Part shown: piece after piece, positions 1-8,405 of the stretch
Layout: each line of letters opens with the position of its first letter
Numbering within the stretch: position 1 is the stretch's first letter
NCBI GenBank assembly: GCA_023439545.1
Contig: JAEXNT010000081.1
Span: forward strand, 1 to 64,000
Origin: Bacillota bacterium
Lineage (GTDB): Bacteria > Bacillota > Clostridia > Acetivibrionales > DTU013
Direction of reading: 5' to 3'
DNA: 64,000 bases
Notes under the pieces: generated by a model
What the model was told of the DNA's origin: nothing
What the model saw: only the letters and a program-made list of their open reading frames with translations
Database searches by the model: none
Made by a program: the position numbers and the translations under genes

Positions 1-660
1 CCCAATGTGCTGCTGCTCGACGAACCTACCAACGACCTCGATATTCAGACGCTCACGATTCTCGAAAACTATATCGACGACTTTCCGGGAGCTGTTATCG
101 CTGTATCACACGACAGGTACTTCCTGGACAGGGTGGCTGAAAAGATATTCCTGCTTCCGGGCGACGGTTCGGTCGCAAGATATGAGGGCAATTACTCATA
201 TTACGCAGAAACGGTCAAGGACGGATCTCATGGCACAGACGTCGGCAGCCGTGAGGCAGGCAGCCGGGACAAGGGTGAAGCTTCCGGGTATTCGGCCGGC
301 AGGAAAAAAGGAACTGCCAGCGCCGGTAAAGTAACTTCCGGCGCCAAAAAAGCAGGTGAAGCCGGCGCCGAAGGTTCAAGCGGAGCCGTCAAAACGTCCG
401 GCAGTCCGGAACCCTCTAAAAACAGACCCCTTCGTTTCACCTATAAGGAACAGAAGGAATTCGAACAGATAGACGACCTGATCGCCGGTTTGGAAAATGA
501 AATAAGCAAGACCGACAAGCTTATCAACGAGGCTTCATCGGACTTCACTAAGCTCCAGGAGCTGCTGTCGGTCAAGGAACAGCTTGAAAAGCAGCTTGAG
601 GAAGCAATGGAACGCTGGGTATATCTCAACGAATTGAATGACAGGATCAATAAACAGTAA
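1..660 (+). CDS. ABC-F family ATPase, C-terminal part (Uup-like), cut by window edge
   Basis: The reading frame is open from the first base, so this is the 3' part of a longer gene. It begins inside the second nucleotide-binding domain: Walker B LLLDEPTNDLD, then the H-loop VSHDRYFLDRV. A low-complexity Gly/Ser/Ala/Lys linker (about residues 75-140) follows, then a charged helical tail of about 75 residues that looks like the coiled-coil C-terminal domain of Uup-type ABC-F proteins. ABC-F proteins are soluble ATPases without membrane domains that act on the ribosome or on nucleic acids. The Uup-type tail suggests a housekeeping role rather than antibiotic resistance, but the N-terminal half is not visible. 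A terminator follows directly. Confidence 0.88.
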   Translation, partial: PNVLLLDEPTNDLDIQTLTILENYIDDFPGAVIAVSHDRYFLDRVAEKIFLLPGDGSVARYEGNYSYYAETVKDGSHGTDVGSREAGSRDKGEASGYSAGRKKGTASAGKVTSGAKKAGEAGAEGSSGAVKTSGSPEPSKNRPLRFTYKEQKEFEQIDDLIAGLENEISKTDKLINEASSDFTKLQELLSVKEQLEKQLEEAMERWVYLNELNDRINKQ

Positions 661-666
661 AGCCTA

Positions 667-696
667 AAGCCAGCCGTATCAGCAGCTGGCTTTTTT
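667..696 (+). terminator. intrinsic terminator after the ABC-F gene
   Basis: Perfect 8-bp arms AAGCCAGC and GCTGGCTT enclose a 10-nt loop and run into six T residues. The site starts 7 bp after the ABC-F stop. On the other strand the same hairpin is followed by a weaker T-rich stretch and could also stop the convergent MurE-like gene. Confidence 0.85.
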
Positions 697-723
697 GCAC
701 CCCATCCCATCCTGCCGCGGAGT

Positions 724-2223
724 TTAATCGAGTTCTGACAGGAATTTCTTAGTCAACTCGACGTCGGATAGTACAGGGATATATTCCTTGCCGTATTTCT
801 GACGGGTTTCGTTGCCCTTTCCGGTAATGAGTATCACAGTACCGGGTTCTGACGACAATATCGATTCTCTAACCGCCTCTTCCCTATCATCTATCAGTTC
901 GTAATTCTCATTGTTCTGCCGTACATATTGCGCTATATCCTCGCTAATGTCCCTGGTATTTTCAGGGCCGGGATCTTCCGCAGTCAGGTAGACCTTGTCC
1001 GAGTGCATGCCCGCGAGCAGCCCAAGGTCTCGTCTGCGAAGCAGAGCCTTGCCGCCGGGACAGCCGAAAACAGTAACGATCTTCATTCCGGGAAATTCAG
1101 CCCTGACGGTCTCGTAGAGTTTGGTGAAGCTGAGCTTGTTGTGCGCGTAATCGACTATGACTATACGATCCCTGCTCTTATTCGAATAGATCTCCATCCT
1201 TCCGCTCGAACGCGCCCTTCGCAGACCGTTATAAATGTACTGCTCGGGTATGCGCAGCGCATATGCCACAGCGATAGCCGCAAGCGCATTCTCAACGTTG
1301 AAAAGCCCGGGCATCGTCAGTACGAACTCTCTTTCGAACCTGTCGCATTTTACCCTGAAATGGGTATCGAAGCCTTCCTTCCTTATATTCCCTCCGCAGA
1401 TATCGGCTTCTTCCCTGGTCCCGAAGGTAAGTACCTTTTCCGCAGCCCTGGAAGCCTCGATTATTCTGGGGAGCCGGTCCGAATCGAGATTGATGCAGGC
1501 CGTTCTGCAATGATTGAAAATTGCCAGCTTTGCAGCCAGATAGTCCTCCATGTCGCTGTGTTCTATAGGGCTTATATGATCCTCAGAAATATTAAGGAAA
1601 ACGCCCGCATCAAAAATTACCCCGTGCAGCCTCCCGTATTTCAAGGCCTGGCTGGACGCCTCCATTACCATATACTGCAGGCCGCTGTTTACGGCGTTGC
1701 TGAAATGCATCTGAAGCTCCAGCGATTCGGGAGTAGTGAGGTGGGATTCCTCCCTTATCACGCCGTCGAAGGTGTCTATCGACGAAATAATGCCGGCTTC
1801 GGGCTTTCCCTGTTCGCGGAGGTATTCGTCCAATATGTATTTTATATAATACGCGGTCGTGGATTTGCCTTTGGTACCGGTAATGCCGATGATCTTCAGC
1901 TTTCCGGCAGGATGGCCGTAATATATTTCCGAGACCTGCGACAAAGCTTTTTTCACGTCGCCGACAAGGATACACGGCACTGCTCTATGATAGTCGGTCT
2001 CGCTTATGTAGGCGATCGCCCCCCTTTGAATAGCCGCGTCCAGATAGGCCTCCTTGAAGCCTGCACCCTTGCAGACGAACAAAGTATTCTGCCCCGCCTT
2101 GTTCGAGTCGTAGGCTATGCTGCCGACAAGCTTCATACCGGTCTCGCGCGTACAGTTGTGGGACAGCAGCAGCGCTTTTTCACGAAGGTTTTCCATATAT
2201 AATTCAAGTGCGTATTTTTCCAT
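724..2223 (-). CDS. MurE-like UDP-N-acetylmuramyl-peptide ligase
   Basis: The 499-residue protein has the three-domain layout of Mur ligases. Visible motifs are the ATP-binding loop GTKGKS (116-121), LTTPES (162-167), MEASSQ (187-192), the segment SEDHISPIEH (213-222) containing the lysine to be carbamylated shortly after, and VDYAHN (357-362). MurE adds the third amino acid to UDP-MurNAc-L-Ala-D-Glu in the cytoplasm. The specificity loop, DNPR in meso-diaminopimelate enzymes, reads EDPGPE here (416-421), so the substrate cannot be read off and this may be a second, specialised MurE-like enzyme. The ATG is preceded by GAGGG at 6 bp. The gene is apart from any division/wall cluster but near other wall genes. 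Family call firm, substrate unknown. Confidence 0.85.
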   Translation of the reverse strand: MEKYALELYMENLREKALLLSHNCTRETGMKLVGSIAYDSNKAGQNTLFVCKGAGFKEAYLDAAIQRGAIAYISETDYHRAVPCILVGDVKKALSQVSEIYYGHPAGKLKIIGITGTKGKSTTAYYIKYILDEYLREQGKPEAGIISSIDTFDGVIREESHLTTPESLELQMHFSNAVNSGLQYMVMEASSQALKYGRLHGVIFDAGVFLNISEDHISPIEHSDMEDYLAAKLAIFNHCRTACINLDSDRLPRIIEASRAAEKVLTFGTREEADICGGNIRKEGFDTHFRVKCDRFEREFVLTMPGLFNVENALAAIAVAYALRIPEQYIYNGLRRARSSGRMEIYSNKSRDRIVIVDYAHNKLSFTKLYETVRAEFPGMKIVTVFGCPGGKALLRRRDLGLLAGMHSDKVYLTAEDPGPENTRDISEDIAQYVRQNNENYELIDDREEAVRESILSSEPGTVILITGKGNETRQKYGKEYIPVLSDVELTKKFLSELD

Positions 2224-2326
2224 TTTATCCCTCTGTTCGGATTTTTAGGCTATTTATTACAGACAATGCCTTTTAGTCTTCTGGTTATATCAGGCGCCTA
2301 AATAACCTGGCGGCAATCGGATATTG

Positions 2327-4084
2327 TTATGGATAACTTGCAAGCATGGGGTAACTCTTATATTCGGTGTCGTCGAAATGCCACCATTCATTCGACAACG
2401 GCTTAAAACCGCTGCTCTTCATTGCATTCTCAAGTATAAGCGCATTTTTCTTCTGGGCTGCCGTGCATTTTTCGTATGTCCTTTTTGCCAGCACGGTTCC
2501 ATCGTCAAAGTCGCTTGGCATTTCGACCTCTTTGCCGTCCGCGGTAACGAGCGTGCAGTCCACCGCGGCGCCTCTGGTATGATTTGACGGCGCTTTCTTC
2601 GGATCCATAAAAACGGACTTGTTGGGTGCGTTATCATACAATAGTTGATGGTCCTTCCGGGACCTGTAAGCGTCCCAGACCTTTATCCTGAAGCCTTGCT
2701 TCAAAAGGAGCCTGTTAGCTTTGTCTAGCTTGTCGGCTGTACCCTTTCTAAGATAGGCTGTATCCGATTCGTATACGGGCTTTCCGATTACATTGTCGGA
2801 ACCGGCATATCTCAAGTCAATCTCAATATTCCTGACCAGGGTGTCAAGCCTGACCATTTCGTTTTTATCCGCATACGCTGCCTTTTCCTCATCGCTTAGC
2901 ATAGGGGTAAAGGCAAGCTTTTCAAAAACCCTTTTACTCTGCTCACCTGTAGCTATAGCCGGCTGGTAGTTATTCAAGCCCGTTTTCGAGGATACCGAGC
3001 AGGGTATGATCTTTGGTTCTGCGACTGGCTGCAGCACTTTGTCGGAATCGAACGTGAAGGTCTGCTGGAATATCGCAGCGTCATAATCTTCGGGCGTTTT
3101 GTTGCCGCCGAAGCAGAAGTTGCCGAGACTGTAGGCAATATATTTCCCCTTGTATTTTTCTATCGGCTGCAGCACGTGCGGATGTGCTCCCAATACCAGG
3201 TCCGCTCCGAGGTCTATCGAAAGGTGCGCAAGTCCGGTCTGGGTTTCATTCTGCTTGTACTGGTATTCCTTGCCCCAATGGAAATAAACGATCACAAGGT
3301 CGCTCTCGCTTCGCATCTTTTTAATTGTATCGCTGACGTCCTTTTTGAACACATTCATATCCAGGCCCTGTTCGTATTCCCCAAGCTGGTTGAAGCCCGC
3401 CATACCTATTTTTATCCCATTTACTTCCCTGTACAGCACCTTCGTGTAGCCGAAATAGTCCACGCCGACGTTGTCCAGCGCCTTTCCCGTCGCATCGAAG
3501 CCCTTCTGCCCGTAATCGTATGTATGGTTGTTCGCGAGGTCCGCGACCTCGACGCTGCCTGCCTTCAGAATATTCGCATATTCCGGCTTTCCGTTGAACC
3601 AGTAGTTATTGCCGTAATCGTATTTCTCAGCCGTTGAAGTCTCATTGCTGAGTGCCGTTTCAAGATTGGCGATCGTGAGATCGTCCTTCGACAGGATGTC
3701 TTTGACATTTGAGAAGAAATAGCTGTAGTCTCCCTTTATTTTTTCGAATACATAATCGAACGAATCCCCGTGCTGGAACCTATGATCCTGGCCCAGCGCC
3801 ACATCGCCCAGCGCGGATATGTTTACCGATACGGCATCCTTTACGTAATTGTCTTTTGTACTGCTTTCCTGCGCAGCAGGGCCGTCCGGCCGCTGATCAT
3901 TTGCGGTATTTTCCGCCTCGCCGCCTCCGGTCCCGTTACCCTGACCCGGCGTGACGGTGTTCTCGACAACTTCTTTATTCCCCGTCCCCGATTTTCCATC
4001 GGATACGTTTGAATATATCGTAAACGCAACAACCGCAATAACGGCCACTAAAAACAATGTTCTTGCAAATACCTTGAAATTCAT
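2327..4084 (-). CDS. CapA-like metallophosphatase fold fused to a VanX-type D-Ala-D-Ala dipeptidase
   Basis: The 585-residue protein has three parts. First is an N-terminal membrane anchor (about 8-25) and a Gly/Asn/Glu-rich linker. Second is a CapA/PGA_cap domain (about 88-370), with ALGDVALG, NLETALS, DLANNHTYDYG, GAHPHVLQP and YSLGNFCFGG. Third is a D-alanyl-D-alanine dipeptidase domain (about 415-585), with DAYRS, the zinc motif SNHTRGAAVD (500-509) and EWWH (566-569). Predicted zinc ligands are His502, Asp509 and His569, with Glu566 as base, so the peptidase looks intact. VanX enzymes hydrolyse free D-Ala-D-Ala; CapA proteins take part in poly-gamma-glutamate export but their chemistry is unsettled. 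The anchor suggests the enzyme works outside the membrane, so a wall-turnover role is more likely than cytoplasmic VanX-type resistance (inference). AAAGGGAG lies upstream of the ATG. Confidence 0.85.
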   Translation of the reverse strand: MNFKVFARTLFLVAVIAVVAFTIYSNVSDGKSGTGNKEVVENTVTPGQGNGTGGGEAENTANDQRPDGPAAQESSTKDNYVKDAVSVNISALGDVALGQDHRFQHGDSFDYVFEKIKGDYSYFFSNVKDILSKDDLTIANLETALSNETSTAEKYDYGNNYWFNGKPEYANILKAGSVEVADLANNHTYDYGQKGFDATGKALDNVGVDYFGYTKVLYREVNGIKIGMAGFNQLGEYEQGLDMNVFKKDVSDTIKKMRSESDLVIVYFHWGKEYQYKQNETQTGLAHLSIDLGADLVLGAHPHVLQPIEKYKGKYIAYSLGNFCFGGNKTPEDYDAAIFQQTFTFDSDKVLQPVAEPKIIPCSVSSKTGLNNYQPAIATGEQSKRVFEKLAFTPMLSDEEKAAYADKNEMVRLDTLVRNIEIDLRYAGSDNVIGKPVYESDTAYLRKGTADKLDKANRLLLKQGFRIKVWDAYRSRKDHQLLYDNAPNKSVFMDPKKAPSNHTRGAAVDCTLVTADGKEVEMPSDFDDGTVLAKRTYEKCTAAQKKNALILENAMKSSGFKPLSNEWWHFDDTEYKSYPMLASYP

Positions 4085-4276
4085 TTGTAAGAAGCTCCCT
4101 TTCCTGGATGTTATAAGGACATTTGCTCCTCACGGGCGCTAAACATCCTCCCTTTTGTATACTGCAGCGCTGTCCGCGGCGGCGCCCACACTGCAATTAT
4201 ATTGTACTACAATTATTTTTCATTCGCACGCCCTGTCCGATATTTTGGTTTTATTATTGCCTTTTCCTGTCCGAAC

Positions 4277-4305
4277 TTGAAGCAATAACTGAAAAATGTT
4301 AAAAT
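4277..4305 (+). promoter_or_regulatory. predicted sigma-A promoter of the D,D-carboxypeptidase gene
   Basis: TTGAAG (4277-4282) and TAAAAT (4300-4305) are separated by 17 bp, about 50 bp before the start codon, in the A+T-rich gap between two divergent wall genes. Prediction by consensus only. Confidence 0.6.
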
Positions 4306-4353
4306 ACAAAAAGGCGCAACACAAAGAATACGGCTTATTTCAAAGGTGAACAA

Positions 4354-5841
4354 ATGAAAAAACTTCCATTTATGTTTATATACATATTGATTTTATCCAT
4401 ACTTTTCATGAATATTCCGGTGCAAGCCTCGGCAAAATCCCCTGCAATACCCTCGGACATTCCGTATATACTGATCGATGCAAAAACAGGAGCGGTGCTC
4501 GTCGGGCAGCATGAGGACGAACGTTACGGTCCCGCAAGCACCACAAAAATAATGACCGCGATCCTCGCACTTGAAAAAGGCGACCCCGGCAAGGAAATGA
4601 CGGTTTCGGAGGCGGCTGTAAACGACATTGGCAGGGCCGGCATGAACATAGGCATTATGGCGGGAGAAAAAGGACTTAAGCTGGAAAACCTGCTGAACGT
4701 CATGCTTATAAAGTCGGCCAACGAGACAGCCAACATAATCGCGGAAAATATAGCGCCCACCCGCAAGGATTTTGTGGCGATGATGAACCAGAAGGCCAAA
4801 GAAATCGGCGCTGTCAACACAACCTTTTTAAACTCCTGCGGCAAGGATACTGAGAAAGCGGACAACGGACACCTCACCACTCCGCGCGATCTTGCGATGA
4901 TAACGCGCTATGCCATGACAATACCGAAGTTCAGGCAGATAGTGTCGACAGAGTATTATAAAGGCATGCCCGTCACGGACAAGCATGACGATTGGGGCAC
5001 ACTAAGAAACACAAACCAGTTTCTCTGGCATGACAATACCTACCCATATACATTGAACGGCGCCGACCACAAATACACCGTAATCGGCGTCAAAACGGGT
5101 TATACCGCCAAGGCGGGCAACAACCTCGTAACCGCGGCCGACGGCGAGGACGGAACAGAGCTGATCGCAGTAGTCATGCATGTCATGCAGTCCAATAAAA
5201 TATATGGATACTCGAAGGAGCTTATAAGGTACGGTTTCGAAAACTTTTCCACCGTGAAGGTTTCGGAAGCCGGTCAGGTTGCCGGCTCCATACCTGTCGA
5301 AGGCGCAAAGGATGCAGGGACGCTCCTCGGTCTGACCGAAGGAACCGGCTTCAGCTGCGTGCTTCCGATAGGGACAGATATAAAAAGTCTTGAAACAAAG
5401 CTGGATATTCCAAAAAAAATAAATGCGCCCGTCAATAAAGGCGACATCGTCGGAACTCTGGAATATATGAATAAAGGCGTATCGCTCGGCAAGGTTCAAC
5501 TGCTGGCGGCCAGTTCCGTCGAAGCCGCGCCTGAAGCTGTGACAGAAACTGAAGCCGGCAAAACGTCCGGCGACAGACAGCCCGGCTACTCCTGGTTCAT
5601 ACTCGGCATTCTGGTCTTTTTCAGCCTCATCGTGGCACTCAGGCCTGTTCTTCGCAGTTTGTCAAGAAATCTGAAAAAAAGAAGGGGCGAGACAGGAAAG
5701 CCGGATACCGTTAAATCGCAGCAGGACGCCGTGAAAGCACAGCCGGTTGATGAGGAAGAAGAGCAGGATTACGAGAGATTAAGGCGTATCATAAAAGGAG
5801 AACTGCCGGATCCCAACGGAGCACAGCAGGATAACGAATAG
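4354..5841 (+). CDS. D-alanyl-D-alanine carboxypeptidase (DacF/DacB type, low-molecular-weight PBP)
   Basis: This 495-residue serine peptidase has all three penicillin-binding motifs: STTK with nucleophile Ser62 and Lys65, SAN at 121-123, and KTG at 247-249. A signal peptide (1-26, ending VQASA) leads to the S11 peptidase domain. A beta-rich C-terminal domain follows (about 285-390), then a membrane helix (about 415-435) and a charged cytoplasmic tail. It removes the terminal D-Ala from peptidoglycan stem peptides outside the membrane. Dac proteins usually end in an amphipathic anchor, so a true transmembrane helix plus about 60 cytoplasmic residues rich in Glu, Lys and Arg is a longer ending than usual. 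The start is an ATG with AAAGGTG upstream. It is divergent from the CapA-VanX gene. Confidence 0.92.
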   Translation: MKKLPFMFIYILILSILFMNIPVQASAKSPAIPSDIPYILIDAKTGAVLVGQHEDERYGPASTTKIMTAILALEKGDPGKEMTVSEAAVNDIGRAGMNIGIMAGEKGLKLENLLNVMLIKSANETANIIAENIAPTRKDFVAMMNQKAKEIGAVNTTFLNSCGKDTEKADNGHLTTPRDLAMITRYAMTIPKFRQIVSTEYYKGMPVTDKHDDWGTLRNTNQFLWHDNTYPYTLNGADHKYTVIGVKTGYTAKAGNNLVTAADGEDGTELIAVVMHVMQSNKIYGYSKELIRYGFENFSTVKVSEAGQVAGSIPVEGAKDAGTLLGLTEGTGFSCVLPIGTDIKSLETKLDIPKKINAPVNKGDIVGTLEYMNKGVSLGKVQLLAASSVEAAPEAVTETEAGKTSGDRQPGYSWFILGILVFFSLIVALRPVLRSLSRNLKKRRGETGKPDTVKSQQDAVKAQPVDEEEEQDYERLRRIIKGELPDPNGAQQDNE

Positions 5842-5851
5842 GCTCCTTATG

Positions 5852-6049
5852 CTATCTCTTTAGCTTCCTGCCGAGATAGATGGCATAAGGTATCAACCCG
5901 AGAAGAAAAATAAACTCCTTTACCATATATGATACAGTACCGTCTGAATGGAACTGTCTCGGAATCCGGTCCGGCAGAAACGGGTATGCAATAGCGCAAA
6001 CAGCGAGCGGAATAACAAGGATGCAAATACTTTTTAGATTCTTTTTCAC
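5852..6049 (-). CDS. small DUF1648-like membrane protein
   Basis: 65 residues with two hydrophobic segments (about 6-24 and 43-60). Between them is the stretch YPFLPDRIPRQFHSDG, the typical look of DUF1648, the N-terminal domain of SdpI-type immunity/signalling membrane proteins. Here the domain stands alone. Start is GTG with AGAAGG 7 bp upstream. The gene ends only 10 bp from the end of the convergent carboxypeptidase gene. Function unknown. Confidence 0.7.
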   Translation of the reverse strand: MKKNLKSICILVIPLAVCAIAYPFLPDRIPRQFHSDGTVSYMVKEFIFLLGLIPYAIYLGRKLKR

Positions 6050-6154
6050 AATTTAACCTTCTTTTGTATTTTTTGATAAGAAACCAGAGGAATTATACCT
6101 GACATAATTCGATCGGGGGTACCATCAGTCCAATACTTTGGCGTCCGATGTTTT

Positions 6155-6628
6155 TCACTTCAGCACTTTTTCATATAAAAACAGATAAAAGCCATCTTCT
6201 CCCGGCTCTGTCTCTCCGACCTTGACAAAACCGTTCTTCTCGTAAAAGTGGTGGTTTCTGAAGCTTAAATACGGAGTATCCAATGTCCATTTTCTCGCTT
6301 CAGGAAATTCCTTCTCCATGAAACTCATAATCATGCTTCCGATACCTTTATTCTGATAATCCATTACTACGTAAATGCCTCCCAGATGGAAGTGCCCATT
6401 GCCTTTGTTAACGCCGCCGAAGCCGCCTATTATGTTATCATCATCCAACAATATGTAGCTGAAATTATTACCGTCCCTATTTTCAAGAAATTCTCTCTGC
6501 TTTTCTACCGAGTCCATTCCATCAGGTCCGTAGCCATACAGCTTTACTTCCTCAGTAAATGCATTTACACGCGCAATTACCATTTTCTCCGCATCTTTTT
6601 CTTCTGATTTTCTAATCTTGATATTCAT
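6155..6628 (-). CDS. GNAT family N-acetyltransferase
   Basis: 157 residues with a GNAT fold. The acetyl-CoA-binding region is IYVVMDYQNKGIGSMIMSFM, with the Q/RxxGxG/A element as QNKGIG, and FYEKNGFVKVGE is near the C terminus. It transfers an acetyl group from acetyl-CoA to an unknown amine substrate in the cytoplasm. I chose the ATG at 6628 because GGTGA lies 5 bp upstream; an in-frame GTG at 6637 has its AAAGGA too close. Single gene with no informative partner. Confidence 0.85.
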   Translation of the reverse strand: MNIKIRKSEEKDAEKMVIARVNAFTEEVKLYGYGPDGMDSVEKQREFLENRDGNNFSYILLDDDNIIGGFGGVNKGNGHFHLGGIYVVMDYQNKGIGSMIMSFMEKEFPEARKWTLDTPYLSFRNHHFYEKNGFVKVGETEPGEDGFYLFLYEKVLK

Positions 6629-6683
6629 TATCTTCACCGATCCTTTACATGTACATAATATGAATCCGTGTTTTACTTCTATT

Positions 6684-8396
6684 TCAGCCAGAAGCTTTGG
6701 AGTCCGGCAGGAACCGGCCCATAAAAGGCAGTTTGGCCGTGTATCGCAATATCAGGCTGCCCTTCGGAAGATTCCTGATCTCCTGCGCCGTTATACCCTT
6801 TGCGACTATCATGAGCAGATAGTATACGATGCAGCCTGCGGCGATAGCGAGACCCGAGCATATCAGGCTTTGCAGGAATACCGATCCGACGGCCCTTTCT
6901 ATAAGCAGTAAAGCTCCGTTGTATACCAGTAAAACGATCAGGCCCATTATGATGGAAATGCTGAACGGCCTGTTGAACAGCTTCTTCACGTCCAGCCTTA
7001 CCCTTGTAAGGTTTTTGATCGATCTGTAATTCATGATTGCGGCGAAGGTGTAACAAACTGCGCTGCCAACGATAGCTCCCTTGATGTTGACCGATTTGAT
7101 GGGAATCAAAGTGTAATTTACTATTATCTTCATCACAAGTCCTGCGACGAGATGAACCGTCGGTATATAAGTTTTGCCTATACCCTGTAGAATCGCAGTC
7201 TGTATCGAAACAAGCGAAATCAGCACGAGGACCCACGAGCCCATTGCAAGTAATTCCCAGCCTTTCGGAGCCGTCGGGAAAAGTATGTATATGATCGGCT
7301 TGGCCAATATCGTCATTCCTACCGCCGAGGGTACGGAGATCATCAATATCGTCTTTATGCTTTTCGAAATCCTGCGTCCCAGTAATACGGCGTCATTTAC
7401 CGCAGAAGCCTGCGATATCGAAGGAACGATAGTCGTTGCAAGCGCTGTTGCAAGCGTCACGGGAATGAACAGTACCTTCAGGTATTTGGTTGAAAAAATA
7501 CCATACATGGCGCTTGCATCGACTGCGCTGAACCCTCCGGTCATCAGCCGCGTCTTCATGAAGGTGAGATCGATGATATTGGCGACATATATGGCGGCAG
7601 AACCCAGGGTTATCGGTACTGCGTACTCAAGTATCTTTCTTATTATTTTTTTTGTCGAGTATTTGATACGGGCATCCCCCGCCGATTGTACGACCTCGGC
7701 CAGTATGTCCGCCTTATGCCTGAAATAGGTCCTGCAGAGGTAAAGAGCGCTTGCAAGAGCGCCGAGCGAGGTACCTACCGTTCCTCCTGCAGCCGCAAAT
7801 TTTACTGCGGTAAGCTTTATACCGACACTGTCCGTGATACCGTGGTCTATCGCATACGCCCTGCCATAACGGTACATGAGCCAGGCAAACAGTATGGTCA
7901 GCGCTGAGTTTACAGCCTGCTCGATAATCTGCGAGATGCTGGTCGGGACCATGTTCGAACGTCCCTGGAAATAACCCCTGAAAGCCGAGGAAACCGCCGT
8001 GAACAGCAAGGTGGGCGATAGCGCAAGTATCGTCAGGTAGGCTTCCGGATACCTGATCATTTCCGAGAAGGGGCCGGCAAAAACGGCGATGATGATGCCG
8101 GCCAGCGTTCCTAACGTGACCATCAGTGATGTGGTGATCCTCAAAGTCCTGTAGGAGGCTTCATATAAGGAATTGGCCATCTGTTCGGATATGAGTTTAG
8201 ATATGGCGACCGGAATACCTGCAGTCGTAATTACGAACACGAGCTGGTATATCGTATAGCCCGCATTGTATATGCCATTTCCCACATCGCCGAGTATCAG
8301 CGTAACAATAGGAACATAAAGAACGCCGAGCAGCTTGTTTATAATGCTCGCAGCGCTTAGTATCGTGAAACCCTTTGCGTCAGACTGTTTATCCAC
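6684..8396 (-). CDS. polysaccharide/lipid II flippase, SpoVB-MurJ (MATE-like MOP) family
   Basis: A 570-residue integral membrane protein with about 14 hydrophobic segments. The N terminus (AASIINKLLGVLYVPIVTLI) and GIYNAGYTIYQLVF are typical of the SpoVB/YtgP/MurJ branch of the MOP exporters, which flip undecaprenyl-linked wall precursors across the membrane. It is the last gene of a three-gene minus-strand unit: the FemX-type gene ends 9 bp before its GTG start. That context points to lipid II, or a modified lipid II, as substrate (inference). The start codon has only a weak purine-rich ribosome-binding site, so translation may depend on coupling to the upstream gene. Confidence 0.88.
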   Translation of the reverse strand: MDKQSDAKGFTILSAASIINKLLGVLYVPIVTLILGDVGNGIYNAGYTIYQLVFVITTAGIPVAISKLISEQMANSLYEASYRTLRITTSLMVTLGTLAGIIIAVFAGPFSEMIRYPEAYLTILALSPTLLFTAVSSAFRGYFQGRSNMVPTSISQIIEQAVNSALTILFAWLMYRYGRAYAIDHGITDSVGIKLTAVKFAAAGGTVGTSLGALASALYLCRTYFRHKADILAEVVQSAGDARIKYSTKKIIRKILEYAVPITLGSAAIYVANIIDLTFMKTRLMTGGFSAVDASAMYGIFSTKYLKVLFIPVTLATALATTIVPSISQASAVNDAVLLGRRISKSIKTILMISVPSAVGMTILAKPIIYILFPTAPKGWELLAMGSWVLVLISLVSIQTAILQGIGKTYIPTVHLVAGLVMKIIVNYTLIPIKSVNIKGAIVGSAVCYTFAAIMNYRSIKNLTRVRLDVKKLFNRPFSISIIMGLIVLLVYNGALLLIERAVGSVFLQSLICSGLAIAAGCIVYYLLMIVAKGITAQEIRNLPKGSLILRYTAKLPFMGRFLPDSKASG

Positions 8397-8405
8397 GTCT
8401 TTCTC

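Noticed and set aside
928..2202. 424-codon open frame on the plus strand
   Set aside because: It lies antisense to the MurE-like gene, which has all family motifs; the plus-strand translation has no recognisable domain and no ribosome-binding site.
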